Origin: Cricetomys ansorgei
Taxonomy: Eukaryota; Chordata; Mammalia; Rodentia; Nesomyidae
Reading direction: 5' to 3'
Length of the DNA: 64,000 bases
Assembly: GCA_026225945.1 (NCBI GenBank)
Contig: JAMJFZ010000199.1
Span: forward strand, 71,352,501 to 71,416,500
This document shows positions 46,960 through 59,500 of the stretch, piece after piece. The notes under the pieces were generated by a model, which saw nothing but the letters and a program-made list of their open reading frames with translations, ran no database searches and had not been told where the DNA came from. Each line of letters opens with the position of its first letter. Position 1 is the first letter of the stretch. The position numbers and the translations under genes were made by a program.

Positions 46960-47595
46960 GCATGTTTATGTTACTTCCTAAGACTTTTTGGTAGTCAGTA
47001 AGTCATTTTTGTTATTCTTGAATTAAACAGGTATAGTCTTGGTATCAATTTAACCACCTTTCTAAAAAAAAAAAAATCTTGATTTAATTTTTTGGTGTGT
47101 ATTTTTTGCTCTTCTTCCTTCCATGCCTGCTTCTGTTTATTTGTTTGTCTTGTTGTCTTTTTTCGGATCTACATCCTTCCTTCTTTTGGCATTTTTCCTC
47201 TATAAATTTTCTGTCTTGTTTCTTGTGACTATTTTTGCATTGTTGTTGTTTTGATGGCAGCCTGGTCTTGGGGCGCAGGGTTTTGATACAGGTTTCCTCT
47301 GTGTTCCAGACAACGCCATGTAGTGTTCTTCATTCACTCACCATGTTGTCCACCCTTGTCTTAAACCCGCTGTTGATTTTCATTGGTCTCCAAATCATGT
47401 GATTGAAGGTTTGAGCCACGATGCTTGGCAAAGATCTTCATCATTTTAAATTTGTGGCCCCTTTGCACATTATGTTTCTTGGTTTGCCTTCTGTATTTAG
47501 TGTGATGTTGTTCATTCTCTCTGATGTACCACCAAAGCATCTCAGCAGTTTTTTATATTTCAATTTTTAGTGCATACATCTCTTTGGATAATAAA
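46960..47595 (+). terminator. Eppk1 3' UTR with candidate polyadenylation signals
   Basis: After the stop at 46957-46959 the sequence becomes A/T-rich. ATTAAA occurs at 47022-47027, followed by a T-rich stretch, and a canonical AATAAA at 47590-47595. Either could end the epiplakin transcript; the sequence does not decide between them. Confidence 0.45.
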
Positions 47596-47943
47596 TGGAT
47601 TTTCTGCTTTTATAGGGCGTCATTGTAAGTCTCTGCTTTAGTGGCAGGGGCTGCACCACCGTTACCTGTATTATTTGCCCCTCACTGTTGGGCTGAGCAG
47701 TGACTATCAACTGCTGATCCTATTTGGAGTATCCTGAACTTCCTGGTGCTAGGAATTTATATCTTTCACCAAATGTGGGGCATTATTGTTTCAAACTGCT
47801 TTTCCATAGTCCTGGGTTGCCAGGCCCAATGGCACAAGGCCCTTTCAGAACTTCAAATGCAGTGATCTTCGCTCTCTTAGTGTTGTTCCAAGGGTCTCTG
47901 AAACTTTGTCTCTTTGAAGGTCTTTTCCACATCTCGATTGGAG

Positions 47944-47944
<1 letters not shown>

Positions 47945-47986
<42 letters not shown>
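47945..47986. repeat. (TG)n microsatellite
   Basis: About 42 bp of pure TG dinucleotides. Confidence 0.95.
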
Positions 47987-49504
47987 CTATAAATAATGTA
48001 AATTTATATAAAACTATAAATATAGTAGCTTGTCTGGCTGATTGGCTGGCTGTTTCAGGTGGCACTGAGCAGTAAACCTAACATGCTCTTTTGGACTGCC
48101 TCCTGATAATGCTAACACCCGGGCCACCCATCGCCACTGCTGCTTGTCAATTGTCTTCTCTCCCCAGACTCTGTCATCCCAGCACTTAGAATGGAGAGCC
48201 ATTTTTTTTCCTTGTTTATCTTGCATATTTTCAGGACCTACTGGATCCTTTTAAGCTCTCCTGAGAAAATTGAACTTTTGGGCAGCTGTCCCTCATTCTC
48301 GGTAGTTTTGGCCCATTGGTGATGTCCACCTACTGAGGTGGTGGTCTCAGTACCCATCCTCTTTTCAAGCTTTTACTGTACTGTGGGAGCACTTTCTCCA
48401 TGGATGCCCGTGAGTCTGGAAGGGAGCCCGGGCATTGGGTCAGCTGTGTGAAGAGCAGAGGGCCTCTCCTCTAGCGAGGCTGCTTGGATTTCCCCCATAT
48501 ACTCCGGGCCTCAGAGGTACTCTTGTTATCCCCCATTTAAACATCCCCTGTGCTGCCAGGCAATTCCATATAACCATGCTCAGAGAAAAGCAGCCAGAGA
48601 GAAGAGGGGAGAGGGACCCTGACATACTGCAATCCCCTGTCCACAAGGTGAAGAAGATTCTGGAGGCTCTTAGGTCCTTATATGAAATCCATGCTGACGC
48701 CACAGGGTTGGGGAAAATGAAGGAAATGGGGATTCCAGTCACACTCTAGAATTTGCAGAGGATTGCCATACTCACTGTACTGTTCAGCTCGGCCATCCTC
48801 AGATCAACGTCATAGACGTAGCTGGAGAGTAACTGAGCAGATGTCCCCATCCAGCCACCACTGTGAACATTCCAGTCCTCCCCAGAAGTCGCTGCTCATG
48901 TTCTATCCAGAGTGATCAGCTGTGGGAGATCTGTGGTGAGGCACATTCCTCTCTCTTGGCCAGACATGTCTCAGGGATTATTATTCTGACACGAAAAGTA
49001 ATGACATGCCAGATTCCAGTGACCGGCTGGAAACATGCAAGCACCAACTCCAAGCTGCATCCTCCCCCAGCAAGCTCTTGGCTATCTACTGTTCCAGGAA
49101 ATGCAGGGTCCTAAGAGACAAACAAAGTGATTGGGCAATGATTATGGATGGCCCACCTCTGCTGTCCGTGTCAATGGCTTCTGAACGTGCTGACAAGTAG
49201 GCATGAGGTGTTTTGGGACAGTCAGTGGACTGCATGTTGTGTGTCTGAGTGGGATCAGAATGCAAGAGGTGCAGCAGCCCACCTGTGCACAGGTTAGCCT
49301 CTGCACTTACCATTTGCCAAAGCGAGTCTGATAATTCTGAGATCCATTGACAAAGTATCTCTCAGCCTTAGACTCTTGCACTCACAAACTGACCATAGCT
49401 TCTGACCAGGCTCCAGGCTCCAGCTACTGCTTTCAACTTCCAGTACCACTTTTGACCACTGTCTACCTATTTTTTGTCCAGTTACCGATTTCTGACATTT
49501 CAGT

Positions 49505-49507
<3 letters not shown>

Positions 49508-49550
<43 letters not shown>

Positions 49551-49616
49551 CTGTGTATGTGTGTGTGTGTGTGTGTATGTGTGTGTGTGTGTGTGTGTGT
49601 ATGTGTGTGTGTGTGT

Positions 49617-49684
<68 letters not shown>
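49508..49684. repeat. Long interrupted (TG)n array
   Basis: About 177 bp of TG dinucleotides with recurring TATG (and one TCTG) interruptions every 14 to 40 bp. Alternating purine-pyrimidine tracts of this length can adopt Z-DNA, and the interruptions probably reduce slippage. Confidence 0.95.
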
Positions 49685-49687
<3 letters not shown>

Positions 49688-49929
49688 GGGCATTACAACT
49701 TCACTTGACTCAGAGGCGTTCATGTGCACAAACCAAATGTATCCCAGAAATGATCAAAAAATATCTGCAGTGGCGGGGTCATGACTACCTTTTTAACATG
49801 CTTGTAATTTTTCTTATCTGAATAGAAGACCCTTCCCCCAAAAATCAGGCCAAGGCTTCCTTCTAACTAAAAGGAAATAAGGGTTGCTATAAACCAAAGG
49901 CACAAATTAGTTAATAGCTATGTTCAAAG

Positions 49930-50047
49930 CTGACTTTATCTTGGGCATAGAGGTCTATACCTGTAATCTCTGTACTCAGAGGTTGGAGCAGGAAGATCAT
50001 GAGTTTGAGGACAAGTTGGCCTTGAACAAGCCTCAAAACAGCAGAAT

Positions 50048-50088
<41 letters not shown>
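49930..50088 (+). repeat. B1-like SINE remnant ending in (CA)n
   Basis: 'gtctatacctgtaatctc', 'ggttggagcaggaagatc' and 'gagtttgaggacaagttg' follow a B1-type order with many changes. A pure CA tract at 50052-50088 follows, probably grown from the element's A-rich tail. Confidence 0.5.
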
Positions 50089-50089
<1 letters not shown>

Positions 50090-50689
50090 CCTTCACAGAA
50101 GGCTAAAGTCAGAATGCCAGGAATTAACTGGGCTATGGCCTCTTTACTCCCTACAAGTCAGACACGACTTCTTGTCCAGCTGCCAACAAACTGCTTATTC
50201 CTTTTTCCTGGTGACATGAAAGACAGACTGTGGCAGTCCAGTGCCTGGCCTCTTTCCCTCACTCAATTTGCCTAGTATTCCCTGACCACTCCAGGCCTAG
50301 AAAGAGTTGTTTGACAGCCCTAGCAGGGAAGGGACCACCTGAACAGAGCTTACCTATGCCAAGAAGAGTGAGAGGAGTGTGTTCTTTAGCTATGTGAGCT
50401 TTCCTAGGTTCCCTTGTGTGGACACTGGGGTAGGAGCTGACTCGTCTGATGCAGGGCCCATAGTGGGGACAGATGGCTTCACAGCAAAACACATTGGCGG
50501 CCTCTTACATCAGGGCTGAGGCACTGGGGGGTCGGGAAGCAGTTAATTCCTGTGTGGCCTAGGGACTTGCCACAAGTCACATTTGCAGCTATTTTAACTG
50601 GGACTTCTTATGTATCAGATTACCTGGGATCAGCAAAGGTGGGGAATTGAAGAGACACCAAAACACCTTTTAAAAAGATCCTAAGGAGC

Positions 50690-50775
50690 CAGGCGATGGT
50701 GTCACATGCCTTTAATCCCAGCACCTGGGAGGCAGAGGCAGGCAGATCTATGTGAGTTCGAGGCCAGCTGGGGTT
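50690..50775 (+). repeat. Partial B1 SINE, sense
   Basis: 'gccaggcgatggtgtcac', 'tttaatcccagcacctgg' and 'gagttcgaggccagctgg' give a good match to the first two-thirds of B1. The 3' part is missing. Confidence 0.78.
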
Positions 50776-51364
50776 TGAAGATGGTGGCTTACACTCAGGA
50801 TCCAGGAAGTAGAAATAGGTATACTTAATCCCCACTTAGACATACACCCCCTGGGTAGTTTCAGAAATAAGGTCTTGAGTTCAATTAACATGGCTCCAAC
50901 CAACGACACAAAAAACTTCTCTGGAAGAAGATGTACCTAGTGGCACATTTACACTTCAACTTATTCCTGTAAGTAATTTCCAAAGCAGTGCCAGCAGAGC
51001 ACAGAGGTACATTTTTTTCTTGTCTCCCCTAGTCCTAGCATTTGGAAATCTAAAATGGGAGGATCACTTTTGAGCCATTCATAAGCAACCTGGACAAGTA
51101 CATTGAGAGTCCCATCTCAAAACAAATGAAATTAAGTAGTACCTACCATATAATCAGAGACCAGGGCACACCAAGAGCCATGGCCACAGGAGTAAGAACT
51201 TCTGTAGGGGCAGATGGAAGGAGATCCCCAAGAAATCACCAGGACTTGAGATCGATGCAAAAGCAAGAGATTTATTTTTCTTTGACCTCTTTAAAGAACT
51301 TAGGAATTTAGTGCTGTTCTTATATCTTGTTTTAACAAAAGAAACCACTCTTAGTTCAATTTTT

Positions 51365-51598
51365 TTGTTATTTTAATTTTATTCTATGTATATCAGTGCC
51401 CAGCATGCATGTATGCCTGTATACCACATGCATGCCTGGTACTCACAGATGTCAAAAGAGGGCATTGGATCCCCTGGGTAGGATTGGAGTAATAGATGGT
51501 TGTGAGCTCCCATGTGATGCTGGGAATCAAAACTGGGTCCTCTGGAAGAACAGTCAGCAGTCAGTGCTCTTAACTTCTGACCCAACTCTCCAGCCCCT
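51365..51598 (-). repeat. B2/B3 SINE, antisense
   Basis: 'gtgcccagcatgcatgta', 'aaaagagggcattggatc', 'gtgatgctgggaatcaaa' and 'acccaactctccagcccc' mark a reversed B2-family element preceded by a T-rich tract. Confidence 0.76.
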
Positions 51599-51604
51599 AT
51601 GTTT

Positions 51605-51750
51605 AATTCTTTTGTTTGTCTTTTTAGACCCAGCCTCATATAGGTCAGGCTGGCCTCACCCTCCTTATGAAATTGTGTATGATCTTGGACTCCATGACCT
51701 CCTGCTTCCACCTTCCAAGTACTGAGATTGCACGCATATGCCAACATGTC
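51605..51750 (-). repeat. B1-like SINE, antisense, degraded
   Basis: 'ataggtcaggctggcctc' and 'tgcttccaccttccaagta' are reversed B1 words. It abuts the B2 element on its left. Confidence 0.5.
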
Positions 51751-51783
51751 AGCTTTCTATGTTCAAAATTTAAAGATCCATCT

Positions 51784-51961
51784 GTGGGGTTTGAGAGATG
51801 ACTTAGCAGTTAAGAGTGCTTACTATTGTTCCTGAGGATCAGAGTTCATTCAGTTCCTAGGCCACAGAGGAGGTAGCCCCACAGCTACCTGTAACTCCAG
51901 CTCCAGCAGGAGCTAGCACCCTCTTCTGGTTTCTCCAGGAACCTGGCACACAGATGACATT

Positions 51962-52003
<42 letters not shown>

Positions 52004-52030
52004 GAAAAATAATAATAACAAATTTTTAAA
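51784..52030 (+). repeat. B3-type SINE, sense, with (CA)n tail
   Basis: 'gagagatgacttagcagtt', 'agctacctgtaactccag' and 'agcaccctcttctggttt' are B3-type words in sense order. They are followed by a CA tract (51966-51998) and an A-rich tail. Confidence 0.65.
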
Positions 52031-52199
52031 AATCTTTCTAGATAATAATCCACTAACAAACATACTAATCTTAAAGTAATTAGATATGAACATTATTCTA
52101 AAACTTTCAAATATACACATTCTAATCTTTAGGTTAACTGTGCTCTAAAATGTGACTATTTGGAGACAGGATCATTAAGTGGAAATTAAGGTACATTGA

Positions 52200-52312
52200 G
52201 GTCACTAAGGTAGTCTAGAACTTGCTATGTGGCTCAGGATAGCCTCAAGTTCCCAATATTCTTCCGCTTCCTCAATGCAGGGATTACAGGTATACATCAT
52301 CATGCCCAGTGC
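52200..52312 (-). repeat. B1-like SINE, antisense, degraded
   Basis: 'tagaacttgctatgtggct' and 'gcagggattacaggtata' are reversed B1 words with heavy divergence. Confidence 0.5.
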
Positions 52313-52334
52313 TGACTGTAGACTTAAGGTTAGG

Positions 52335-52545
52335 GCCTGGAGAGATGGCTTAACAGCCAAAAGCACTTTCTGCTCATCCAGAGGACTCAGGTTCCGTTTG
52401 CAGCACTCACGTGGACGCTCCTGTCTGTAACTCCAAACCCTCTTCTGGCCTCCTTGAACACTCCACGCACGTGACACGTAAACACACGCAGTCAAAGCAC
52501 TCCAGCACATACAATAAAATAAATGACTCTAAAAGAAAAAAAGAA
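52335..52545 (+). repeat. B2/B3 SINE, sense
   Basis: 'gcctggagagatggcttaa', 'ccagaggactcaggttcc' and 'accctcttctggcctcct' end in an 'aataaaataaatgac' tail. This is a sense-oriented B2/B3 element. Confidence 0.72.
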
Positions 52546-55500
52546 GTCAAGACACAGTCACATACAGACAACTGTTCAAGGACATGGGAGGGGGTGGGGG
52601 TGAGGTGGGTGGAGATTCTGTCCATATGTCAAGGGGAGAGCTTCAGGAGGGACAAGCCTGCCCCACTGTGATCTTGGATTTCTAGCTTTGGGCTATGAGA
52701 AAATTAATTTCTGCTGTTCAAGTGGCCAGGTCTGTTGTATCTGCTATGACAGATCAAATAAAAGACACAATAACTGCTCTCTTAACAAGGAGAGAAATGT
52801 TACATTGTATCCCTTAACACACAAGTTAATTTTTGTCTTTGACTTTCATCTATTTTTATGCAATAGTGAAAACAAATAAAACTTCCCTGTGACATCTACT
52901 AAGTCATCGCATCGAGAGAAATATCTTGTATCTTTGCATCTAAACTATTGCATTAGTCTCTCCTCTTCCTACCCCCTTCCCTAACTGTGGCTGTGTGGTG
53001 TTGAGTATCTCCTGCTCTGATAATCCATGAAACGCTCAGACCTCATCCACGCAGAGAGATGTGCCCACCGCACAGCTTCATATTTATTTGCTTCTGCTAG
53101 TCTATTGACCAAGTGCCATTTGATCTTTTTGAATCATTTTTTAAATAAGTAAAAATGTAATGCCCAAATCATTTCTGAAGGCAATTTGATGGATATGGTA
53201 GAGTTTTATCTCTGAGGGCCTTGTACCCAAGGAGCACATGGCTATAGGATTCATTACTTCTATTTAGCACTGTCGCCTCTATTTCTTAGTACTAATTAAT
53301 GATTAAATGATCTCTATTCTCCTGAAATCTCTTGAAACATGATTTTTCCCTCAACTGGTTACTTTCAAACACAGACACTCACTATGAACCACTTCCAAAC
53401 TTGAGAAGTTATAATGAAGCTGGTTTGTCCTCATTGACAGTTGTTGGGAAGCAGTGATTTCTTGCCACATGAGGCTCCCCAGAGGAGCTCAGAAGATCAA
53501 TGTTGGCTTCCTTGGAGCGAGAACAGAAGCCACAGCCTCATCACCTATCCCAAAGGGGCCAGCTTCTCACCACTGCTTTGCTCTGATCTTAGAGGCAAGT
53601 TTCCAAATCCAGTCTGCTGTCCTGGAGGGTATTGCCTAAGAGCACAAAGCCAGGTGGCAGGGTAAGGCAAGGGGCCTCCTGGATTTCTCTCTTCCTATCT
53701 GGAATGCCTTGCCTCTGAGGACACCTGCCCAAGCCCTGAGAACCACCTGACTGAGGGAAAGAAACAGTCAGGAATTCAGAAATTAGATCACCTGCCTGAC
53801 CTACAGCAGGGAGAGGGTCAGAAGCCTTGAAGAGACACCCAAGGAGCTGTGGTAGATCCATAAGGTGGTAGAAGAAAGACACTCGGTACTAAAGCACAGG
53901 GCAATAGGTCAAGGGGGTAAATGGTTTCTGAGAGAGGGTTTGCCCAGAGGACTTCTGATAACTAGTAAGAGCCTGGCAGAGCATGAAGATGCATACGAGC
54001 AGAAGCAGAGACTGGAGGACAACTGTATATGGAACAGTGGCCAAGGAAGGTGCCCAAGAGCATACTTCAGGCTCAGGCCCTATGTTAAATGTTGGATTCC
54101 AGAGTCCTCCCTAAATCCAATAAGAGTTTGTTTTCAGTAAGGTCATTTTCCAGGCAGTAGGTGTTAGAACGTACACATCTCCTTAGCCTGTGACTGGTTA
54201 TAGGGCAGAAAAGGGGAAGAAAATACACTGAGGCTTTGCTCAAATGTTGCCACCTCAAGAGGCTCTTTGAATCTAATCCTTCATGCATCCTTGCCCACCA
54301 TTGATGGGGGCCTGCTGTGTGCTGAACACTTCTTCAACACCAAGAGCAGACACCTTGCCCTTACATTACAACCCACATTCCAGCATGGATAGATGAAGCA
54401 GACCCACACATGCAGGTCAGGTGCCAAGTGTCATAGAAATGGTTGTGAGATTAGGGAGGAGAAAGTGAGCAGGAATGGTGCCCAGGGAAGTCTTGTCTGA
54501 GAGATGACGCCTGAGTCAAGACCTGAAGGAAGTGGACACGAAAGACAATGAAAAGTGTATTCTATGCGTAAGACACAGTCAGAGCAAAGAGCCTGCAGGG
54601 ATGGGCTTGTCAACTCCAGCAAACAGTCAGAGCCCACGGTGCCTAGGGCAGGTTTGACCTTCACGAAGGCTGCTTAAAAATACCAGCAGTGACAAAGGTC
54701 TTGTGGGATGGAGCCTAGGGGAAGCCTGTGTGAGCATCTAGTTGCCCTCTTCTCTGTGGTTCTTAGACAATGTGTGTTTCTGCCAGCAGTGGTGTGTGAG
54801 TACCACTAGCCTTGGTGTTGTGGATTGTTTTTAAGATTTATTTTATGTGTGTTTGCAATAGTGAGTGCCTGCTTGTATGTACATGCACCACTCTATGTGT
54901 GCCTGGTACCCATGGAGACCAGAAGAGGGCATCAAATCCCCTGGAACTGGAGTAACAGGTGGTTGTGAACTGTTATATGGGTGCTGGGAATTGAACGTGA
55001 GTCCTCTGCAAGAGCAGCAGTATTCTTAACCAATGAGTCCTCTATGTTGTGGGTTTTTAGTGGGTTCTGTCTGTAGTTTCTGGCTCTGTTATCATTGTAG
55101 CACAAAGCTCTTCATCATTCACATTCTTAGTGTAGACTCTGCAGCGTGGCTCGGGCCCCAGTTGCACAGACGCAAATAGGTGGACCCAGAGACTTGGAAA
55201 TTGTCTTCCAAATATTGTTCTTGTTCTGGTTTCTGTGGCCAGCGCAAGGTTTACTCCTCCTGATCCGCTAAACTAGCTATCCCTTTTCAGGTTAGGATGG
55301 ACAGGGGACCAGGGCAAGCTGGAGAATTCTGAGCAGGCTATCATAGAAGTCAGGAGCAGAGGGAGCGAAGCTGGTCAGGGGCCAGCTGGTGTTTAAATCT
55401 CAAGGCAGGCAGGCCTTGGTCTCTGTACAGCAAGGGAAGGTGAAAGTGGGTAGGAGAGCAGGTATGAGAGTAAAGATGGCTGATGGGCTGGATGAAGGTT

Positions 55501-55990
55501 TTGGGAGAATTCTGCTAGATGTGGCAAGTGAGAAGCGCTCCCGCCCCACGGCTTCACTGCTTCAAAGGAGCGCAAAGGAGAGCACCACATCTGGGGAGAA
55601 AAGAGAAACTTGCCATTATGCAAAGTGGGCTTGCACACTGAAAGAGAAGGACAGAATTCTAGACTAGAGAGAGACAGGAGGCCACGATTTAAAGTGCATC
55701 CTGTCAGTCTGTTGGTGCATCATCTGCCTCCTTTAGTGGTGCTCTCCTTGTGTTCCCTTGGGAGAGCCGGCCTCATTTCTGAGACCGTAGTGCCTGCCTC
55801 CAGGTGCCCTTGACCCTTGCTGCCCCTTCCAGACTCTCGGACACTCTACGTCGAGACGAATTTGAGACATATGTGATAGGAGCAGCATCGGGTTGCAGTA
55901 GAGGAAGAACTGGCTCCAGAGTTGGGCAGAAGCGGTTCCCGAGGAGGCCAGACACCGCATGCTCCCGAGAGCCACAGCTGCCCGGGAAAG
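52546..55990. other. Intergenic region between Eppk1 and Nrbp2, right part
   Basis: No gene recognised. A reversed B3 element lies at about 54,835-55,050. Segments near 54,430-54,640 and 55,290-55,520 look like very old dispersed repeats ('gtcaagacctgaaggaag') but cannot be assigned. Confidence 0.45.
54835..55050 (-). repeat. B2/B3 SINE, antisense
   Basis: 'ggagaccagaagagggcat', 'ctggagtaacaggtggttg', 'gtgctgggaattgaacgt' and 'ctgcaagagcagcagtat' identify a reversed element. Confidence 0.78.
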
Positions 55991-56500
55991 CCTGGGAGAG
56001 GCCTCGCAGGAATGGGCGGTGCCTTTGAGGGGCGCGTCTCTTCGGGGCGGAGCTTTTGGGGAGCAGGAGTGGTCTGGGCGGACGGGGCGTGTCCGGGGCG
56101 GGGCTCTGCCGCCCTAGGTCCAGCAACACTCTAGCCCCGGCCCGCAGAGGCGGCTCCGGAGGGGCGGGGCGGCTCCTCCCTCGGGTCCGCGGCGAGCCCG
56201 CACCTCCCAATTCCCGGAGCCAAGGAGGGCTCGCGGCGGCCGCTCCGCTGGGCTCCAGGTTGGGCTGCCGGGCGCCGGGCCAGGGCGGGCGGGAGCGGGA
56301 CGACGGCTTGCGCGGAGGGCGGCGGCCTGGGCCCGCCGAGCCATGGCGGCCCCGGAGCCGGCGCCGAGGCGAGGCCGGGAGCGCGAGCGGGAGCGGGAGG
56401 ACGAGAGCGAGGACGAGAGCGACATCCTGGAGGAGAGCCCGTGTGGCCGCTGGCAGAAGCGGCGGGAGCAGGTGGGCACGGGGGCGGGTGACGCCGCCGT
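55990..56500 (+). promoter_or_regulatory. CpG-island promoter of Nrbp2
   Basis: A GC- and CpG-rich stretch with several GC boxes (GGGCGG near 56013, 56046, 56077 and 56096, plus 'ggggcggggctc') spans the start codon of Nrbp2. No TATA box is seen, as usual for a broadly expressed CpG-island gene. Confidence 0.85.
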
Positions 56501-59500
56501 CCCGTAGCCTAAGGCTGGAGACCACGGAGCCCGTGGGGTCCGTGGGGTCCTGGCAGCCTGACGTCCTCCCCTGACGCTCTGGCCTTTGAAGGTCCTCGGA
56601 CCCCTTTGGCCCCACGTCCTGGTGAGAAACCCCCATTCCTTGAACACCAGTGTCATGCTGGGACCACCTCCACGTACCTCTTGGATCCCCCGCTGCCCCT
56701 TTGGGCATCGTCCCAACCTCTGAGACCCGTTTCACCTCTTGATCCAGCCCCTGGACACCACCCCTCTTGCTCAGCAGCCTCACCACTCCAGCTCTCCCAC
56801 TGAGCTGGGCAGGGTTGGCAGCACACTCATGGCTGGGGGAAGGTTGTGGCAGAGACCACGTCCACACCCTGGCTCTATTCGTATCAGGACACACATCCTT
56901 CCCACCCAGGTGAACCAAGGCAACATGCCGGGGATCCAGAGCACCTTTCTGGCTATGGACACGGAGGAGGGGGTAGAAGTGGTGTGGAACGAACTCCACT
57001 TCGGGGATAGGAAGGCCTTTTCAGCCCATGAGGTGAGACCCGTCAATATCCTCTCTGCCTCATACCGTGACTGCCCCCCATGACTATCCTCCTTTCCCCA
57101 GGAGAAGATCCAGACCATGTTTGAGCAGCTGGCGCTGGTGGACCACCCCAACATCGTCAAGCTGCACAAGTACTGGCTGGACGCCTCTGAGGCCCGCGCG
57201 AGGGTGAGCCGGGGGCGGGTGCAGGGCGGAGTGAAGCCACAGGCTGGGTGGGGCAGCATGGGGACCCACCCGCAACGGCGGAGCCCGCCTGCCCGCAGGT
57301 CATCTTCATCACAGAATACGTGTCGTCTGGCAGCCTCAAGCAGTTCCTCAAAAAGACCAAGAAGAACCACAAGGCCATGAACGCCCGGGTATGGGGAGTG
57401 GGCTGGGGACTGGAGGAAGTCCAGAACTTAGGGACAGTAGTGGGGCGGGGGGTTCGGAGTGGGCTCGGAACAGGAGTGGGGTAGCGGGCGGGCTCCGCAG
57501 GCTCAGCAGCCTCTTGGTGCCCACCCGACGGAGTCGTGCGTCCGCTGCCAGGCCTGGAAGCGCTGGTGTACGCAGATCCTGTCGGCACTCAGGTGAGAGC
57601 CTGAACTTGTCCACATGCTTGCCCACTGCTTTGCACCTTTCTGGTGCCCTCTGACCCGGTTCTTCCTGCCTCCTTTTCTCTATGGTTGCAGTTTCTTGCA
57701 CGCCTGCAATCCCCCCATCATCCACGGGAACCTGACCAGTGACACCATCTTCATTCAGCACAATGGCCTCATCAAGATCGGCTCTGGTGCTGGCGAGGCG
57801 GGGTGGGGCAGGGGGCAGGGGGGAGGGTTGGGAAACCCGCGGGAGCCCAGGGCAGAGACTGCCCAGTGTGCCAGCCTGCTGACGCCTGCTCTTTCTCCCC
57901 GCATTGGCCATTGCAGTGTGGTACCGCATCTTCTCCAATGGTGCGTGGGGCCTCTGGGGTGTGGGAGCCATGGAGAAACTGGTCTGCTCAGCCCGACACT
58001 CTTCCTTAGCACTTCCTGATGATCTCCGGAGCCCCATCCGCTCAGAGCGGGAGGAACTTCGAAACCTGCACTTTTTCCCACCAGAGTATGGCGGTGAGTC
58101 CTTAAGGGGCTCTTGGGCACCTGTCCTGCTGACACATCAGACTGACTCAGCCTGCCTTGTTCTCCTCGTTTCAGAAGTCAATGATGGGACTGCCGTGGAC
58201 ATCTTCTCCTTTGGGATGTGTGCACTGGAGGTACTGTCCACTCTCCTCGTAGCCTCTTCTCTGGGCTCCACTCTATCTCACCATGTCCAATCTGCCCCTG
58301 CACCCAGATGGCTGTATTGGAGATCCAGGCCAATGGGGATACTCGGGTCACAGAAGAGGCTATTGCTCGAGCCAGGCACTCACTGAGTGACCCCAACATG
58401 AGGGTGAGCATCTTGCCTTGCTCCTCTGGGGATATCTGAAGGTGTCCCAGCTAATCCTTGAGGTGCTCTAGGCAGGCTAGAGGTGTAGCCTGGTCAGTGC
58501 ATCTGAAAATGTACCAGCTGCTGCGCTAAGGCCCACCTGAAAGACTCTTCTGGGAGCTCACAGACTTCATGATGGTGGATGGAAGTAGAGCATGGGTGTT
58601 TGGAGCCCAGGGCCTGTCTGTCCACAGACTTACAGAATCAGATCCCTAGCTGCTAAAGGGGTGCCTTCGCCTACGTGCATCCATACAGGAAGACTCCTGC
58701 AGCATCACTGAGGAGGGAGGATGTGCTGGTTGGACCTGTGGGGTCCTCTTGGTCCTCTAGAGCAAGGATCTTCCGCCTAACAACCTGCCTTTCCTCTCCA
58801 CAACCTAGGAATTCATCCTCTCCTGCCTGGCCAGGGACCCTGCCCACCGACCCTCTGCCCACAACCTCCTCTTCCACCGAGTGCTCTTCGAGGTGCACTC
58901 ACTGAAGCTTCTGGCAGCACACTGCTTCATCCAGCACCAGTGTGAGGGGCAGAGGTGCTGGGGTGGGCAGGGATCCTAGTGTCGGAAAATGGAAGGGTCT
59001 TTGCTGTACCGTTGTTAGCTCGGGTCCGTCTCCCTGAGCGTGTTTGTGATTCACAGACCTCATGCCTGAAAATGTGGTAGAAGAAAAGACCAAGGCAATG
59101 GACCTACATGCAGTCTTGGCTGAGATGCCCCAGTCCCATGGACCCCCAATGCAATGGCGGTGAGCAGTGGCCACATGAGGCCTCTCCTACTATCTAGCTA
59201 GTCTTTGGTCTGACGCCCCCTCATGTACCTCCCACCTCATTCTAGGTACTCAGAGGTCTCCTTCTTGGAGCTGGACAAATTCCTAGAGGATGTCAGGTGA
59301 GAGGTGGCCTAAGACTGAGGAAAAGCAGTGTCAGGCCTGAGCCCCTAGTTACCTCCAATCCCCGGTATATCTCCAGAAATGGGATCTATCCACTGATGAA
59401 TTTTGCGGCTGCTCGGCCCCTGGGACTTCCCCGTGTGTTAGTCCCACCCCCAGAGGAGGCCCAGAAGGCCAAAACCCCAACACCAGAACCCTTTGACTCA

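Larger units (their letters stand above)
47596..51350. other. Intergenic region between Eppk1 and Nrbp2, left part
   Basis: No gene recognised. The stretch contains TG/CA arrays (47,945; 49,508; 50,052), a B1-like element and a partial B1, listed separately. Open frames over the TG arrays are Cys-Val or His-Thr repeats only. Confidence 0.5.

Noticed and set aside
49347..49784. Cys-Val and His-Thr repeat open frames
   Set aside because: They are translations of the TG/CA microsatellite.
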